Counted from the stretch's first letter, positions 10,452 through 20,391 are shown. The stretch is 64,000 bases of DNA from DATCHW01 sp963806045 (GCA_963806045.1 CAWDWP010000015.1:62001-126000); one strand, 5' to 3'. Translations and numbers: made by a program. The notes: generated by a model from the letters alone, not told the origin.

Positions 10452-11418
10452 TTATATGTCTTCAATCAAATGATGGGATTTCTTTTGATAAATTAATATT
10501 GCAAATATTCCGATTATAACTGCAAACCATAGTGTTGCAACTCTTATGATTATCGTAGAAGCTACAGATATATCCTTCGGAATTTTAAGGAAAACCAGTA
10601 ATCCTGTAATTGATGCCTCTGTTACACCAAGCCCTCCCGGTAACATAGCAATTGCTCCAATTAAAGTTGAAAATCCATAAATAAAAGTCGCTATTAGCAA
10701 ACTGACGCTTACCATTTCCACTGAATAAGAAAACACTCTTAATACAACATAAAATCCTACACATTCAAAAAACCATGATACCAGACTAATGAAAAATGCG
10801 ATTATGAGAGGTTTAATTCTGAGCATAAGATAAATACTCTCATATGCAGTATGAAATTTTGAAATGAACTTCTTTAAAATATTTGATTTTTTCGAAAAGC
10901 CCGATAATTCTCAACGATAATTTTTTCGAACTCAAAACTAAAACACATAAAATAAAAATCACTCCTGCTGAAATTATAATCTCCAATCCATAATTGAAAA
11001 AATATGCTCCAATAATGCATAGAAATACTATTGAAAGGAAATCAGTTAGACGCTCTGCAAAAACAATCGGTGCGGACTTACTCACAGGGGTTCCGGTCTC
11101 TTCCTTCACGAGAAAAGATTTCAGAACTTCACCCATTTTACCGGGAGTCACACTCATAACAAATGAAGAAAGGAATATAAGAAAACTTCTTCCGAGGGGT
11201 AATTTAATTTGAATTATCTTTGTGTAATAATGCCACTTCAAAAAACGGAAAACATAATTACCAAAAGACAGAAGCAGAAGCACCGGAAACCACAACCAGT
11301 TAAATTTTCCGAACGCTGACAACAGTTTGTCAAAATCAGCGTAAATACTGAAGCCTAAAAACACCAAAGCTCCCAAAGCAACCGAAAAAAGTATCTTTTT
11401 TTTATATTTTGAGAACAA
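10452..11418 (-). CDS. UPF0104/lysylphosphatidylglycerol synthase-like membrane protein (frameshifted)
   Basis: Two segments (10840-11418 and 10452-10826) form one polytopic membrane protein of about 320 residues. The first has VFLGFSIYADFDKLLSAFGK, NYVFRFLKWHYYTKI and the conserved FLSSFVMSVTPGKMGEVLKS plus FAERLTDFLSI. The second has ATFIYGFSTLIGAIAMLPGG and GVTEASITGLLVFL. These PGKMGE and PGGLGxxE signatures are typical of the UPF0104 (flippase-like/AglD) family, related to the membrane part of MprF. The frame breaks near 10830. The substrate is unknown. It lies 7 bases after maf on the same strand, suggesting a proS-maf-UPF0104 transcription unit. Confidence 0.85.
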
Positions 11419-11424
11419 AAATTC

Positions 11425-12015
11425 TTATTTAATTACTTTTAATATCATATCACTAAGTTTCGCAAGCGGTAAACCAACCACATTGTAAAAATCACCATTG
11501 ATTTTTTCTATAAACAGACAGCCAAAATCATCCTGGATACCGTAACTTCCGGCTTTATCAAGCGGATTATAGTTCTCAACATAATAATTAATTTCAGTTG
11601 GTTTTAATTTTCTGAAATATACATCAGTTTTTTCATAATCAAAACAGGATTTTTTCTTAACGGGATTAACTACCAATACTCCCGTGTAAACGGTATGTTT
11701 CTTTCCGCTGAGAAGCTTGAGATAATTTTTAGCATCTTTCACTGAAGCAGGTTTATGAAGGATTTTTTTATTTATAGCAACGATTGTATCTGCGGATATA
11801 ATTATTCTTCCTTTTGCTTTTCCAATAACGGCATTTACTTTTCTGCCCGTATTGATTTTTGTTATCATTATAGGCTTGAACTCGCTTGTTTCCCATTCTT
11901 CAGCTTCGCTGTCAATTGCTATGAAATCAAGCCCAATCTGCTTAAGCAGATTGATTCGTCTGGGAGATTTTGATGCAAGTAAGTATTCATATTTTAATAT
12001 ATCAGGTATAGTCAA
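11425..12015 (-). CDS. maf: Maf-like nucleotide pyrophosphatase
   Basis: The 196-residue protein matches the Maf/HAM1-like family, which hydrolyses non-canonical or dTTP/UTP nucleotides to monophosphates. The N-terminal signature is YLLASKSPRRINLLKQIGL (SxRR) near residues 11-29. The catalytic aspartate region is ISADTIVAINKKILHKP, followed by GKKHTVYTGV and the KAGSYGIQDDFGCLFIEKI loop. Length and order are normal. It begins 5 bases after the proS stop, so it is very probably translated from the same mRNA. The subtype (dTTP/UTP versus 7-methyl-GTP) cannot be assigned with confidence; the DKAGSYGIQ form fits the YhdE-like type. Confidence 0.93.
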   Translation of the reverse strand: MTIPDILKYEYLLASKSPRRINLLKQIGLDFIAIDSEAEEWETSEFKPIMITKINTGRKVNAVIGKAKGRIIISADTIVAINKKILHKPASVKDAKNYLKLLSGKKHTVYTGVLVVNPVKKKSCFDYEKTDVYFRKLKPTEINYYVENYNPLDKAGSYGIQDDFGCLFIEKINGDFYNVVGLPLAKLSDMILKVIK

Positions 12016-12019
12016 ATTA

Positions 12020-13747
12020 TCAATATTGTTTTACAAGAGAATTTAATTTACCAATTAATTCAGACTTATTGCAAATAATACGCTCCTGAGTTTTTCTGAT
12101 TTTAATTTCCACATTATTATTTTTCAGGTTCTTTTCACCTATAATTACGTGTATCGGAATTCCAATCAGGTCGGCATCTTTAAACTTAAATCCCGGGCGT
12201 ACTTCGGGTCTGTCATCATATAATACTTCAATATTACGATTTAATAATTCGTTATAAATTTCATCAGAAACTTTTTTAACTTCTTCATTGTGTGCATTAA
12301 CAGAAATCAGCATTATTTTAAATGGTGCAATTTCACCAGTCCAGATTATCCCATCTTTATCGTTGCTCTGTTCAATGTGGGATGCAGCGATTCTCTCGAC
12401 TCCTATTCCATAACTCCCCATTATCACAGGATTTTCGTTGCCGTCTTTATCAAGAAAATTAGCATTCAGGGCTTTGGCATATTTAGTTCCGAGCTTGAAT
12501 ATATGTCCGACCTCGATTGCACGAGTTACTCTTATTTTACTTTTTCCATCGGTTGTTAATTCACCTTCTTTTACGACTCTTAAATCGTGATATTTTATGC
12601 CCGGTGCATCACGCTTAAAATCTATATTTTTAAAATGATAATCGTTTTTATTAGCACCGCTGATAAGTTCATCGGCATCCTGAAGCCTTAAATCTGCAAC
12701 GATAGTAAAATCCTTATTTTTTAATCCAATCGGTCCAATGCTTCCTGCATCAGCGCCTGTAATTTCTTTCAGCTCATCCGGATGACCGGGACGAACTGCA
12801 GGACCAAACACATTCTGCATCTTGGAATCATTTACTTCATCATCTCCGCAAATAAATACAAGAATATATTCATCTTTTCCATTTTCGTCTTTAGCAGGAT
12901 TCACAAATACACGTGATTTAGCAAGATGAGTTTTATCATTTGTATTCAGAAAAACAGCTAGCTCATCTATTGTTTTAATATTTGGAGTGTATAATTCTTC
13001 ATAGGGAAGATTCGAATTTTTTCGCTTAACTATTTCAACCTTTGAAACTGCAACTTCAATGTTTGAAGCGTATGAACCATCTTCACTAATTGCTACGATA
13101 TCTTCACCTGCTTCCGATTCAACCATAAACTCTTCCGACTCGCTACCGCCCATCGCACCGCTAAATGCAATAACGGAAAAGAATTTTAATCCGCATCTGG
13201 AAAATATATTTTTATATGCCTTATCCTGAAGTTTATATGATTCATCAAGTCCTTCCCACGAAGAGTCGAACGAATATGCATCCTTCATCGTAAACTGTCT
13301 GCCCCTCAAGACACCTGAACGCGGACGCGCCTCGTTCCGGAATTTTGTCTGAATCTGATACCACATTTGGGGTAAATCTTTATATGATATAAGATTTGGT
13401 TTTGCTATCGAGGTAAATACTTCTTCGTGAGTCGGAGCCAGAACAAGTTCACGATTTTTTATTCTGAAAATCGTATCACCGTAATCATCCAGCCTTCCGG
13501 TAGAAGCCCATAATTCATTTGGAGATAATGCAGGGAGATAGAACTCATTACCGCCAATAGCATTCATTTCCTCACGGATTATTTTTTCTATTTTCTTGAA
13601 TACAATTAATCCGAAGGGCAAATAAGAATAAACTCCTGAAGTTAATTGCCTTATCATTCCCGCTCTCAGCATAAGCTTATGCGAGGTTACAACAGTGTCA
13701 GCCGGGTCCTCTTTTAGGGTCGGCAAAAAGAATTTTGTCAGTCTCAT
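12020..13747 (-). CDS. proS: Prolyl-tRNA synthetase (bacterial type)
   Basis: The 575-residue product is a class II aminoacyl-tRNA synthetase specific for proline. The opening MRLTKFFLPTLKEDPADT and SHKLMLRAGMIRQLTSGVYS are diagnostic for bacterial ProS. Motif 2 is seen in YQIQTKFRNEARPRSGVLR with the following GRQFTMKDAYSFD. The editing (INS) domain lies in the middle, including the GPAVRPGHPDELKEITGADA segment. Motif 3 is GSYGIGVERIAASHIEQS, and the anticodon-binding domain closes the protein (VLYDDRPEVRPGFKFKDADL, GIPIHVIIGEKNL). It is complete and intact and heads the proS-maf group. It charges tRNA-Pro in the cytoplasm and should be essential. Confidence 0.97.
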   Translation of the reverse strand: MRLTKFFLPTLKEDPADTVVTSHKLMLRAGMIRQLTSGVYSYLPFGLIVFKKIEKIIREEMNAIGGNEFYLPALSPNELWASTGRLDDYGDTIFRIKNRELVLAPTHEEVFTSIAKPNLISYKDLPQMWYQIQTKFRNEARPRSGVLRGRQFTMKDAYSFDSSWEGLDESYKLQDKAYKNIFSRCGLKFFSVIAFSGAMGGSESEEFMVESEAGEDIVAISEDGSYASNIEVAVSKVEIVKRKNSNLPYEELYTPNIKTIDELAVFLNTNDKTHLAKSRVFVNPAKDENGKDEYILVFICGDDEVNDSKMQNVFGPAVRPGHPDELKEITGADAGSIGPIGLKNKDFTIVADLRLQDADELISGANKNDYHFKNIDFKRDAPGIKYHDLRVVKEGELTTDGKSKIRVTRAIEVGHIFKLGTKYAKALNANFLDKDGNENPVIMGSYGIGVERIAASHIEQSNDKDGIIWTGEIAPFKIMLISVNAHNEEVKKVSDEIYNELLNRNIEVLYDDRPEVRPGFKFKDADLIGIPIHVIIGEKNLKNNNVEIKIRKTQERIICNKSELIGKLNSLVKQY

Positions 13748-13772
13748 AAATAATTAAAATATTTTATAAGTT

Positions 13773-13910
13773 AAAAATATAATGCATTCAATACAATTCA
13801 ATAATTGGATGATTTTGTAAGAAATTTACATGCTGTTGGTGACACTTCGCTTAAACACCAACAACGGCAAGGCGAAAAAATATAAAGCATTCAATACAAT
13901 TCAATAATTG
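13773..13910. repeat. 35-bp direct repeats around a short hairpin
   Basis: Two copies of a 35-bp sequence, with one mismatch, lie at 13773-13807 and 13876-13910 (core GCATTCAATACAATTC). Between them is a hairpin with arms TGTTGGTG (about 13834-13841) and CACCAACA (about 13856-13863) around a loop containing ACACTTCGC. The element sits just upstream of proS. It looks like a small insertion that duplicated its target or a remnant of a repeat cassette. No coding potential is seen. Confidence 0.6.
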
Positions 13911-14119
13911 AAAACAATCTGTAATACTCACTGCAGCTATCCAATAAGAAACATTATTAAATGTGAAATGAATTGTATTTTCTTTTCTGACACGAATATT
14001 TGAACTTAAATTAATTCAGATAATTAACTTAAATTAGATAGACTATTATTTTGAAAAGTTCATGTTATATCTTTAAATGTCTGTCTCTTTTCCCGGAATA
14101 TTAAAAAAGACTTTAATTA

Positions 14120-15073
14120 TTATCTCTTTTCCAGAATCCACTTATTGTTTTGCAAATAAATAAGTGTTTTTAAGATAGATTTCTTAATTGTAAAATGCGG
14201 AATCCAGCCAAGAGACTTGATTTTATTTGTATCAAGAAAGATAAATGGACTGTCCCCTATCCAGCCGCGTTCTCCACCCGCAAATTTAAATTTCGGATTC
14301 AGTCCGAGATGCGATGAAATCAATTCAGCGGAATCAATTACTTTACAATATTCATCTGTGCCGAGATTAAATAAATTAACTTTTGCATCACTCAATTTTA
14401 TCGAAATAAGTATCGCATCAATACAGTCCTGAATATATAGATATGATTTCCTTTGTTCCCCGTTTCCGAGGATAAATAATTCTTCGGGGTTATTGAGCAG
14501 TTTTTTATAAAAATCGAAAACATGCCCGTGAGTATATCTTTCACCAAGAATTGAAACAAACCTGTATATCCATGATTGAAATCCGAAACCTTCGCAGTAT
14601 GCTTCTATCATTCCCTCACAAGCTAATTTTGATGCTCCATATAAAGAAGTCTGAACCGGGAGAGGAGCCTGCTCAGGAGTCGGAAAAACTTCAGGTTCTC
14701 CATAAATTGACCCGGAAGATGCGAATGCTATCCGGTTAATATTATTTTTACGCATAGCTTCAAGAACATTAAATGTTGCTATTGTATTCTGTTCAAGATC
14801 TCTTCCTGGATGCTCTATACCGAACCTTACATCAGCATTTGCTGCTAAATGAAATACAAAATCACACGATTTCATTTCATTCGTCAAAGAATCTGTATCC
14901 AGCAAATCAGCTTCTTTAAATCTAAAATTCTGATTTTTATCAGCATCAGTCAGAAATTCAATAATTCCCGTAGATAAGTTATCGTAAACAACAACTTTAT
15001 GTCCTTCTTTTAGTAAACGGTCGGTAAGATTACTCCCGATAAAACCTGCTCCACCCGTAATGAAATATTTCAT
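14120..15073 (-). CDS. NAD-dependent sugar-nucleotide epimerase/dehydratase
   Basis: The 317-residue protein is an extended short-chain dehydrogenase. The NAD-binding motif is FITGGAGFIGSNLTDRLLK (GxxGxxG, residues 4-22), followed by VVVYDNLSTG, the DLLDTDS cofactor loop, FHLAANADVRFGIEHP, and the active-site YGASKLACEG (YxxxK, ~145). The GILGE-like SILGERYTHGHVFDFYKKL and the C-terminal LGWIPHFTIKKSI fit UDP-glucose/UDP-N-acetylglucosamine 4-epimerases. It probably converts a UDP-sugar for cell-surface glycan synthesis. It is alone on its strand, with about 370 non-coding bases downstream and over 1 kb upstream. Exact substrate unknown. Confidence 0.88.
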   Translation of the reverse strand: MKYFITGGAGFIGSNLTDRLLKEGHKVVVYDNLSTGIIEFLTDADKNQNFRFKEADLLDTDSLTNEMKSCDFVFHLAANADVRFGIEHPGRDLEQNTIATFNVLEAMRKNNINRIAFASSGSIYGEPEVFPTPEQAPLPVQTSLYGASKLACEGMIEAYCEGFGFQSWIYRFVSILGERYTHGHVFDFYKKLLNNPEELFILGNGEQRKSYLYIQDCIDAILISIKLSDAKVNLFNLGTDEYCKVIDSAELISSHLGLNPKFKFAGGERGWIGDSPFIFLDTNKIKSLGWIPHFTIKKSILKTLIYLQNNKWILEKR

Positions 15074-15353
15074 TTTTTTTGTTTTCTACTGAATAAAATT
15101 TAATTAAACGGCATTGCAATATAATAATTTTTATTTATAGAATTAAGATAAATGATAACCTAATTGAGTGATAATTCTTTATACTTCCAAAAAAAACAAA
15201 TAAAAAAGTTAATGTAATAGCCTGAAAAAGGAAACAAATGTTATAATCATATTTTCTTGAAAAATTATCAGAACAAGTTATTCTTATTCACCACCTCCTT
15301 TTGTTCCCCATCCCGGAAGGTTCTTCGATTTTTCTAAGGGGAAATTATAATAA

Positions 15354-15531
15354 GGGCAGACACATTGCTTTGCCCCTACAAATAAATTATTACTTTCCGT
15401 TCTACTCGTTACCAAATTGGATTTGGCTACGCTTGCCCTACTGCGAGGGCACTTGTCTGTTAGACTTTGTTTAACAAATTAAACAAAGTTTGAAACCCAA
15501 TTGTGTTCCCAAACTCAGTTTGGGAACAAGC
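15354..15531. repeat. Stacked-hairpin block, copy 1
   Basis: First copy of a ~177-bp block repeated at 15849-16025. In order it holds CGTTACCAAATTGGATTTGG..ACG (arm imperfect here), a GGGCACTTGTCTGTTA link, the palindrome AACTTTGTTTAAC-type sequence folding back onto AAACAAAGTT, and GTTCCCAAACTCAGTTTGGG followed by AAC. Each unit can form its own hairpin. It differs from copy 2 at several scattered bases. Confidence 0.75.
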
Positions 15532-15848
15532 CCTGCTTACTTCCCCACTTTACAAGGGGGGACTAAGAGGGGTGTAAACTGATTGCAAATCAGACCCCCT
15601 CCTACCTCCCTCTCGCAAGAGGGGGAGAGAATTCATTCACCACCTCATCCCGATACGCTTCGCTATCGGAACTCCTGATAAAATAGTTATCACAATTTTA
15701 TCATTAGCCCCCCAATTTCACTAACAGACAAACTAAAGTCCAAGAACCAGGAACGGAGAGGGAATTTTATAGAATTTACTTCTTTCATTTTTTAATTTTA
15801 AATTAAATTTTAACTTTTGACTTTTTAATTTTAAATTTATTCGGGAAA

Positions 15849-16025
15849 GGCAGACACATAGGTCTGCCCCTACAAATAAATTATTACTTTCCGTTCTGCT
15901 CGTTACCAAATTGGATTTGGTAACGCTTGCCCAACTGGGAGGGCACTTGTCTGTTAAACTTTGTTTAACAAATCAAACAAAGTTTGAAACCCAATTGTGT
16001 TCCCAAACTCAGTTTGGGAACAAGC
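15849..16025. repeat. Stacked-hairpin block, copy 2
   Basis: Second copy of the ~177-bp block, 495 bases downstream of copy 1 and in the same orientation. Here the first hairpin is perfect (CGTTACCAAA ... TTTGGTAACG). The same three palindromes follow in the same order and end GGGAACAAGC. It lies about 130 bases upstream of the type IX-secreted protein gene that starts at 16153. Confidence 0.75.
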
Positions 16026-16152
16026 TAAACCGGATAGTTCATTCACACCTCACCCCTGCCCCTCTCCAGGAACGGAGAGGGGAAAAATTATCTTCCATTT
16101 CTAATAATATTTAAGATGATGAATAATATTGATATATTATATTTAAGGTTTA

Positions 16153-17558
16153 ATGGTGAAAAGAATGGCATTCATTAAGAATAAAATATTAATCGTAAAA
16201 ATATTGCTTTCAGGGATTTGCCTTTTGTTTCTTGCAACAACTTTTCACACAGAGAACCGTTCCTCCGGCTGGTATCAGCAGTTTTTACCTAATTTGAATG
16301 GACAATCAATATCAGATGTTTTTTTTCTTGATAGTTTGACTGGATGGGCTGCAACAGGAACAAATAGTGGTCCGGGACATATTAATTATGTTATTAAAAC
16401 ATCAAATGGAGGTGATAACTGGAATATTAATTTTTACTGATACTTGTTTTTACAGTAGAATAAAATTTGTTAATTCAACAACTGGTTTTGCATGCGGTGG
16501 TTCCGGAGGCGGAACAGCGTTTTTTTATAAATCGACAAATGGTGGCATGAATTGGCAAAAGTTAGTAAATACTGGAGCAGCAGAATTTGAAGATATGTCT
16601 GTTTTAAATAAGGACACAATACGAGTTGTAGATCATGATGGTTTGGTTGGTGGAGTTTTTCTTACTACCAATGGCGGCTTAAACTGGACACAGCAGTTTT
16701 CAGGAGGAACAGAGAATCCGAATAAGATTTATATGTATAATGCAAGGATTGGATTTATAGTGAATAATAACACCGGGTTACCGAAGTTAAGAAAGACTAC
16801 TAATGGAGGCAATAATTGGTTTATTGTTGCCACAAATGAAAAATTTTATTGTATGTATTTTTCTGATAGTTTAACAGGATGGAAAAGTAACGGGAACGAG
16901 ACTGATTCATGCATGAAAAAAACCACAAACGGAGGTTTAAATTGGGTAAAACAAAATCTGCCTCAAGGGGGGTATATAGACTCTCTTGGTGGGATGGCAA
17001 GATTTTCCAATATCAATAAAGATACAATATGGGGAGTTGGTGCGATGTATATTTATCCAAATAATCAAATCAGAGGAATTTTTTACAGAACGACGAATGG
17101 AGGAAGTAATTGGTATTATCAGGTACCTGATACTTCAATGGTATCATCATATTTGCGCCATATTATTATATCAATTTTATTAATAAAAATACTGGTTGGG
17201 CATATTATGATGTGAATGAGGAATTCATACTATCTACTGGAGGTGATACAACATTTTACATGGGCATACAAAAAATCAGCAATGAGATTCCAAAGGATTA
17301 TATTCTACATCAGAACTATCCGAATCCGTTCAATCCGAGAACAGTAATCGGATATGAGATAAAGAAAAACAGTTTTGTGAGACTGGATGTATTGATATAT
17401 CGGGAAAAGAAGTGACGGTAATGGTGAATGAAAAGCAAAGCGCAGGGAAATATGAAGTGGATTTTATGGGTAAGTTCAGTCCGAGCGGAATATATTTTTA
17501 CAGGCTGATGGCGGATGGAAAGGTGATTGATACGAAGAAGATGTTGCAAGTGAAGTAA
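16153..17558 (+). CDS. Exported YCF48/BNR-repeat-like protein with type IX sorting domain (frameshifted)
   Basis: A signal peptide (ILIVKILLSGICLLFLATTF) is followed by repeated motifs of the kind DVFFLDSLTGWAATG and VIKTSNGGDNW, KTTNGGNNWFIV, KKTTNGGLNWV and RTTNGGSNWYY, spaced about 45-60 residues apart. These are the blades of a YCF48/BNR-like beta-propeller. The end has the type IX secretion sorting domain: HQNYPNPFNPRTVIGYEI, then GKEVTVMVNEKQSAGKYEV, PSGIYFYRLMADGKV and DTKKMLQVK. Frame breaks near 16400, 17150 and 17395 split it into four segments. It is probably secreted through the outer membrane and anchored or released. Function unknown; ligand binding or structural role is a guess. 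Confidence 0.8.
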
Positions 17559-17720
17559 AAATAGAAAAGAGTTAAAATGTTGAAATGTTGAAAAGTGGAA
17601 AGGGATGAGAGAAAAGCGATATTTTAGTATAGGTAAAGAAACGGAGATAAAAGGACGAAAATTGGAATAAAAAAGTTAAATTCATATTATAATTATATCA
17701 AATTTCATAAAAGAAAACAT

Positions 17721-20288
17721 ATGAAAACAATATTAGTTTTAATTATAGTTCTTGTGCTTTTTTGTATAAAAGTATTATTGTTTAATACTTCAGAATTGCC
17801 TGCTCCGGCAAGTGACAGACAGGCTCCGAAAGATGATAATACAGGTTATCAGTATACACAATCAAATAACAGCTGGCTGGAAAAGTTTTATATAGGTGCT
17901 ATGCAAGAAGACATTGACTACAAATATTCTTATGCCCATCTTGATTCACTCGGCTTTAATCTCTGGCATCAATATGTTGAAGGAGATTGGGATCCCCTGA
18001 TGGACAAGTGGAAACCCAGAATGAAATGGATAAACGGGATTTCAAAAGATAGTCTTATGAGTCCTGTAAATGCTTATGCAGGTGAAGTAAATGGAATAAT
18101 AGACCAAATTTATTCTCACAACCGAGGAAGAAAACTAATTGCTATGAGACCGAAAATAACCTGGTTATGCTATGGTCAGCGTAGCGATTATAAATGTAAT
18201 GATGATATGACAACTTATGCAGAAAAAGAGTTATGGTTTTATCATTTTCAATCACCAAATCATAAAGGCAGAGATATAACGGATAATAGTAATTTTGGTA
18301 ATGGTGTGAAAGTTAGATATTGTCAGACAAACGTTGATAATGCAGGGCTTGTAGTATCACGGCTTAAAGCGAATACAGAGCAATGCAACAGAGCTAGCGG
18401 GTGGTGGGGAGATAGTGAAAGCGATTGGATAATAAAACCAAGGATAAGAATTCCCGTAGATTTTCCAAAATCTCATCCTGAGACACCTGTTTGCAAAATA
18501 AGAGTATTAAGTCAGGACACTAATTTAGTTTTAAAAGATGTAGTAATCAAAGGTAAATATTTTTTAGATTCAAATAATCAATATGATGGAAAATATATTG
18601 AGGAATATAATTATGATAAAGAACCAGTTAATATGAAAATCCACGGCGACTGGGGGGATAATTATGTATATTCTGCGAGAGGAAATGCTGATAAACCGGA
18701 TAGAAATCACGCTGATATACAGGTTTCTTGGTACGGGAACTGCGATATGTGGATAGACTATGTGAGGGTGGATAATGATGTGGCAGACCAGTTGTTTAAA
18801 GGTCAGTTTGATGATTGGATTACTGAAGAAGCTAGACAAATCGGCGTTGACAAAATAATGAAGTATTATCTTGAGCTTGTTGAGTTTAACAATCTTCCCT
18901 GCATGGCATATGTTAATAATAAATTGCATCAAATCCCCGGAGCTCCTGACCTTATGCAGGATTTAACAAACACAATCTCTTTACATGTACCATGGGAAAT
19001 CAGAGTATCGGTTGAAAATGCAGAATTTTTATACCATCAATACATTCAAAAAGTCGGTTTTACACAGGTATTTTCAGAGAGTTATCCCTTGACTGCTTGT
19101 TATACAATAAATGGAGATCAGCAAAGCTTTAGCAGGATACCCTACACTTTACCAATCAAATCCGGAACCAGTGTACCGGCACAGGCAATAAGTCCATCAC
19201 TATATGACGAATGGCTCCAGGATAATCTAAATCACAAGCCCTATTTACTTGAAGAAGGCGGAACTGACGCACGATGCGGAAATACTACCTGCGGCAATAA
19301 AACTTCTACCACTGTTCATCATGATAATGGTAACTTCAGATTCCAGATACGCATTAGTGACTCACTTTCAAGATTAGCCAATATTCCATTCATATTTATG
19401 CCACAGGCGCATTACTGGTTCATACCGGTAGAGATAAGACGGGAGCCGACTAATGAGGAACTGAAAATGATGGTCAATGTTGCGCTATCTTATGGGGCAA
19501 GAGGACTGTTATATTTTATGTACACTCATAAACCGGATGAGCTTGACCCTCCGTGCAAAGATGAAAAAGGAATAGCTGATAACGATGATAATCTCAGAAC
19601 TATAAATAACTATGGGCAGGATAATCCGAATAAAAAACAGACAATTTTATCCATAGTTGAGCGATTGACTAATAAATGGGGACCGTATTTACTGAGTTTC
19701 AATAATGAAGACAGGCATTCTTATATTTATGATTATGATATTACCGAACGAAACAACCTGGTCAATAATTCTTATTTTAACGACATAGTAACATATAAAC
19801 CCGGAAGCATACAAACTTCATGCCCCGGGGATAATCCGGGATTTCCAAATCCTTCGGGTTTAATTTATGAATGTAAAAATGAAAGATATGTACAGGTTGC
19901 AACATTTAAAAAGACACAAGATGACGGCAATAAATACTTTATGATTGTGAACCGCAGATGTTCACCGTTCATTGATGAATCCAGTGAAGATAACAGGGGA
20001 GGTAAGAGGAATGTTAGAGTCATATTTCATGCAAATTCATCGTTCTTTGCAAATTTCAACAACTGGAAAATTATAGATTTATTAGATGATTCAACTGTAT
20101 TAACATTTGATAAGAGAACAAGTTCACTACTCGACCTCGGCTGGTTTATGCCGGGAGAAGGAAAATTATATAAAATTGTTCCGGTTCATAAATACGGAAT
20201 CCCCTCTATCCGACAAGTCGAGATTCCGAGACCAGGAACGGAGAGGGGAATTTTTATAGAATTCACTTCTTACACTTTTGAATTTTAA
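17721..20288 (+). CDS. Large exported protein of unknown function (855 residues)
   Basis: I do not recognise this family. It opens with a hydrophobic export signal (ILVLIIVLVLFCIKVLLF). The early part reads like a TIM-barrel enzyme searching along a body-like path (FYIGAMQEDIDYKYSYAHLD, GFNLWHQYVEGDWDP), the middle has a jelly-roll-like stretch with YNYDKEPVNMKIHGDWGDN and MWIDYVRVDND, and a later piece has MMVNVALSYGARGLLYFMYT, which resembles the strand-loop of glycoside-hydrolase barrels. It has no type IX sorting motif. The last ~30 residues (from KYGIPSIRQVE) are encoded by an intergenic repeat seen elsewhere in the window, so the native C-terminus is probably lost or extended. A secreted hydrolase is a guess. 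Confidence 0.55.
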   Translation: MKTILVLIIVLVLFCIKVLLFNTSELPAPASDRQAPKDDNTGYQYTQSNNSWLEKFYIGAMQEDIDYKYSYAHLDSLGFNLWHQYVEGDWDPLMDKWKPRMKWINGISKDSLMSPVNAYAGEVNGIIDQIYSHNRGRKLIAMRPKITWLCYGQRSDYKCNDDMTTYAEKELWFYHFQSPNHKGRDITDNSNFGNGVKVRYCQTNVDNAGLVVSRLKANTEQCNRASGWWGDSESDWIIKPRIRIPVDFPKSHPETPVCKIRVLSQDTNLVLKDVVIKGKYFLDSNNQYDGKYIEEYNYDKEPVNMKIHGDWGDNYVYSARGNADKPDRNHADIQVSWYGNCDMWIDYVRVDNDVADQLFKGQFDDWITEEARQIGVDKIMKYYLELVEFNNLPCMAYVNNKLHQIPGAPDLMQDLTNTISLHVPWEIRVSVENAEFLYHQYIQKVGFTQVFSESYPLTACYTINGDQQSFSRIPYTLPIKSGTSVPAQAISPSLYDEWLQDNLNHKPYLLEEGGTDARCGNTTCGNKTSTTVHHDNGNFRFQIRISDSLSRLANIPFIFMPQAHYWFIPVEIRREPTNEELKMMVNVALSYGARGLLYFMYTHKPDELDPPCKDEKGIADNDDNLRTINNYGQDNPNKKQTILSIVERLTNKWGPYLLSFNNEDRHSYIYDYDITERNNLVNNSYFNDIVTYKPGSIQTSCPGDNPGFPNPSGLIYECKNERYVQVATFKKTQDDGNKYFMIVNRRCSPFIDESSEDNRGGKRNVRVIFHANSSFFANFNNWKIIDLLDDSTVLTFDKRTSSLLDLGWFMPGEGKLYKIVPVHKYGIPSIRQVEIPRPGTERGIFIEFTSYTFEF

Positions 20289-20312
20289 ATTAAATTTTGA
20301 CTTTTGACTTTT
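20196..20312. repeat. Dispersed repeat overlapping the end of a gene
   Basis: The segment starting at AATCCCCTCT (20198) and ending AGAGGGGAATT (20252) has imperfect inverted ends. From 20231 onward it matches about 80 bases of non-coding sequence at 15746-15829 (ACCAGGAACGGAGAGGG then an AATTTTAAATTAAATTTT tract). It supplies the last codons and the stop of the 855-residue reading frame. Confidence 0.65.
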
Positions 20313-20391
20313 CAGATTCAAATTTTTTAAGAGGAAAATTAAAATTGAATTACATATAATTTGTTAAAGAATAAAATTTAATTTTTAACCA

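Larger units (their letters stand above)
15074..16152. other. Non-coding repeat region between two divergent genes
   Basis: About 1.08 kb without a convincing gene. It contains two copies of a ~177-bp block of stacked palindromes (listed separately), several C-rich/G-rich hairpins (about 15291-15344, 15541-15579, 15594-15629, 16054-16083) and AT-rich low-complexity stretches. The segment 15746-15829 (starting ACCAGGAACGGAGAGGG) recurs at the 3' end of the 855-residue gene near 20231-20312. Short open frames here run through the palindromes and have no protein-like character. Confidence 0.7.
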
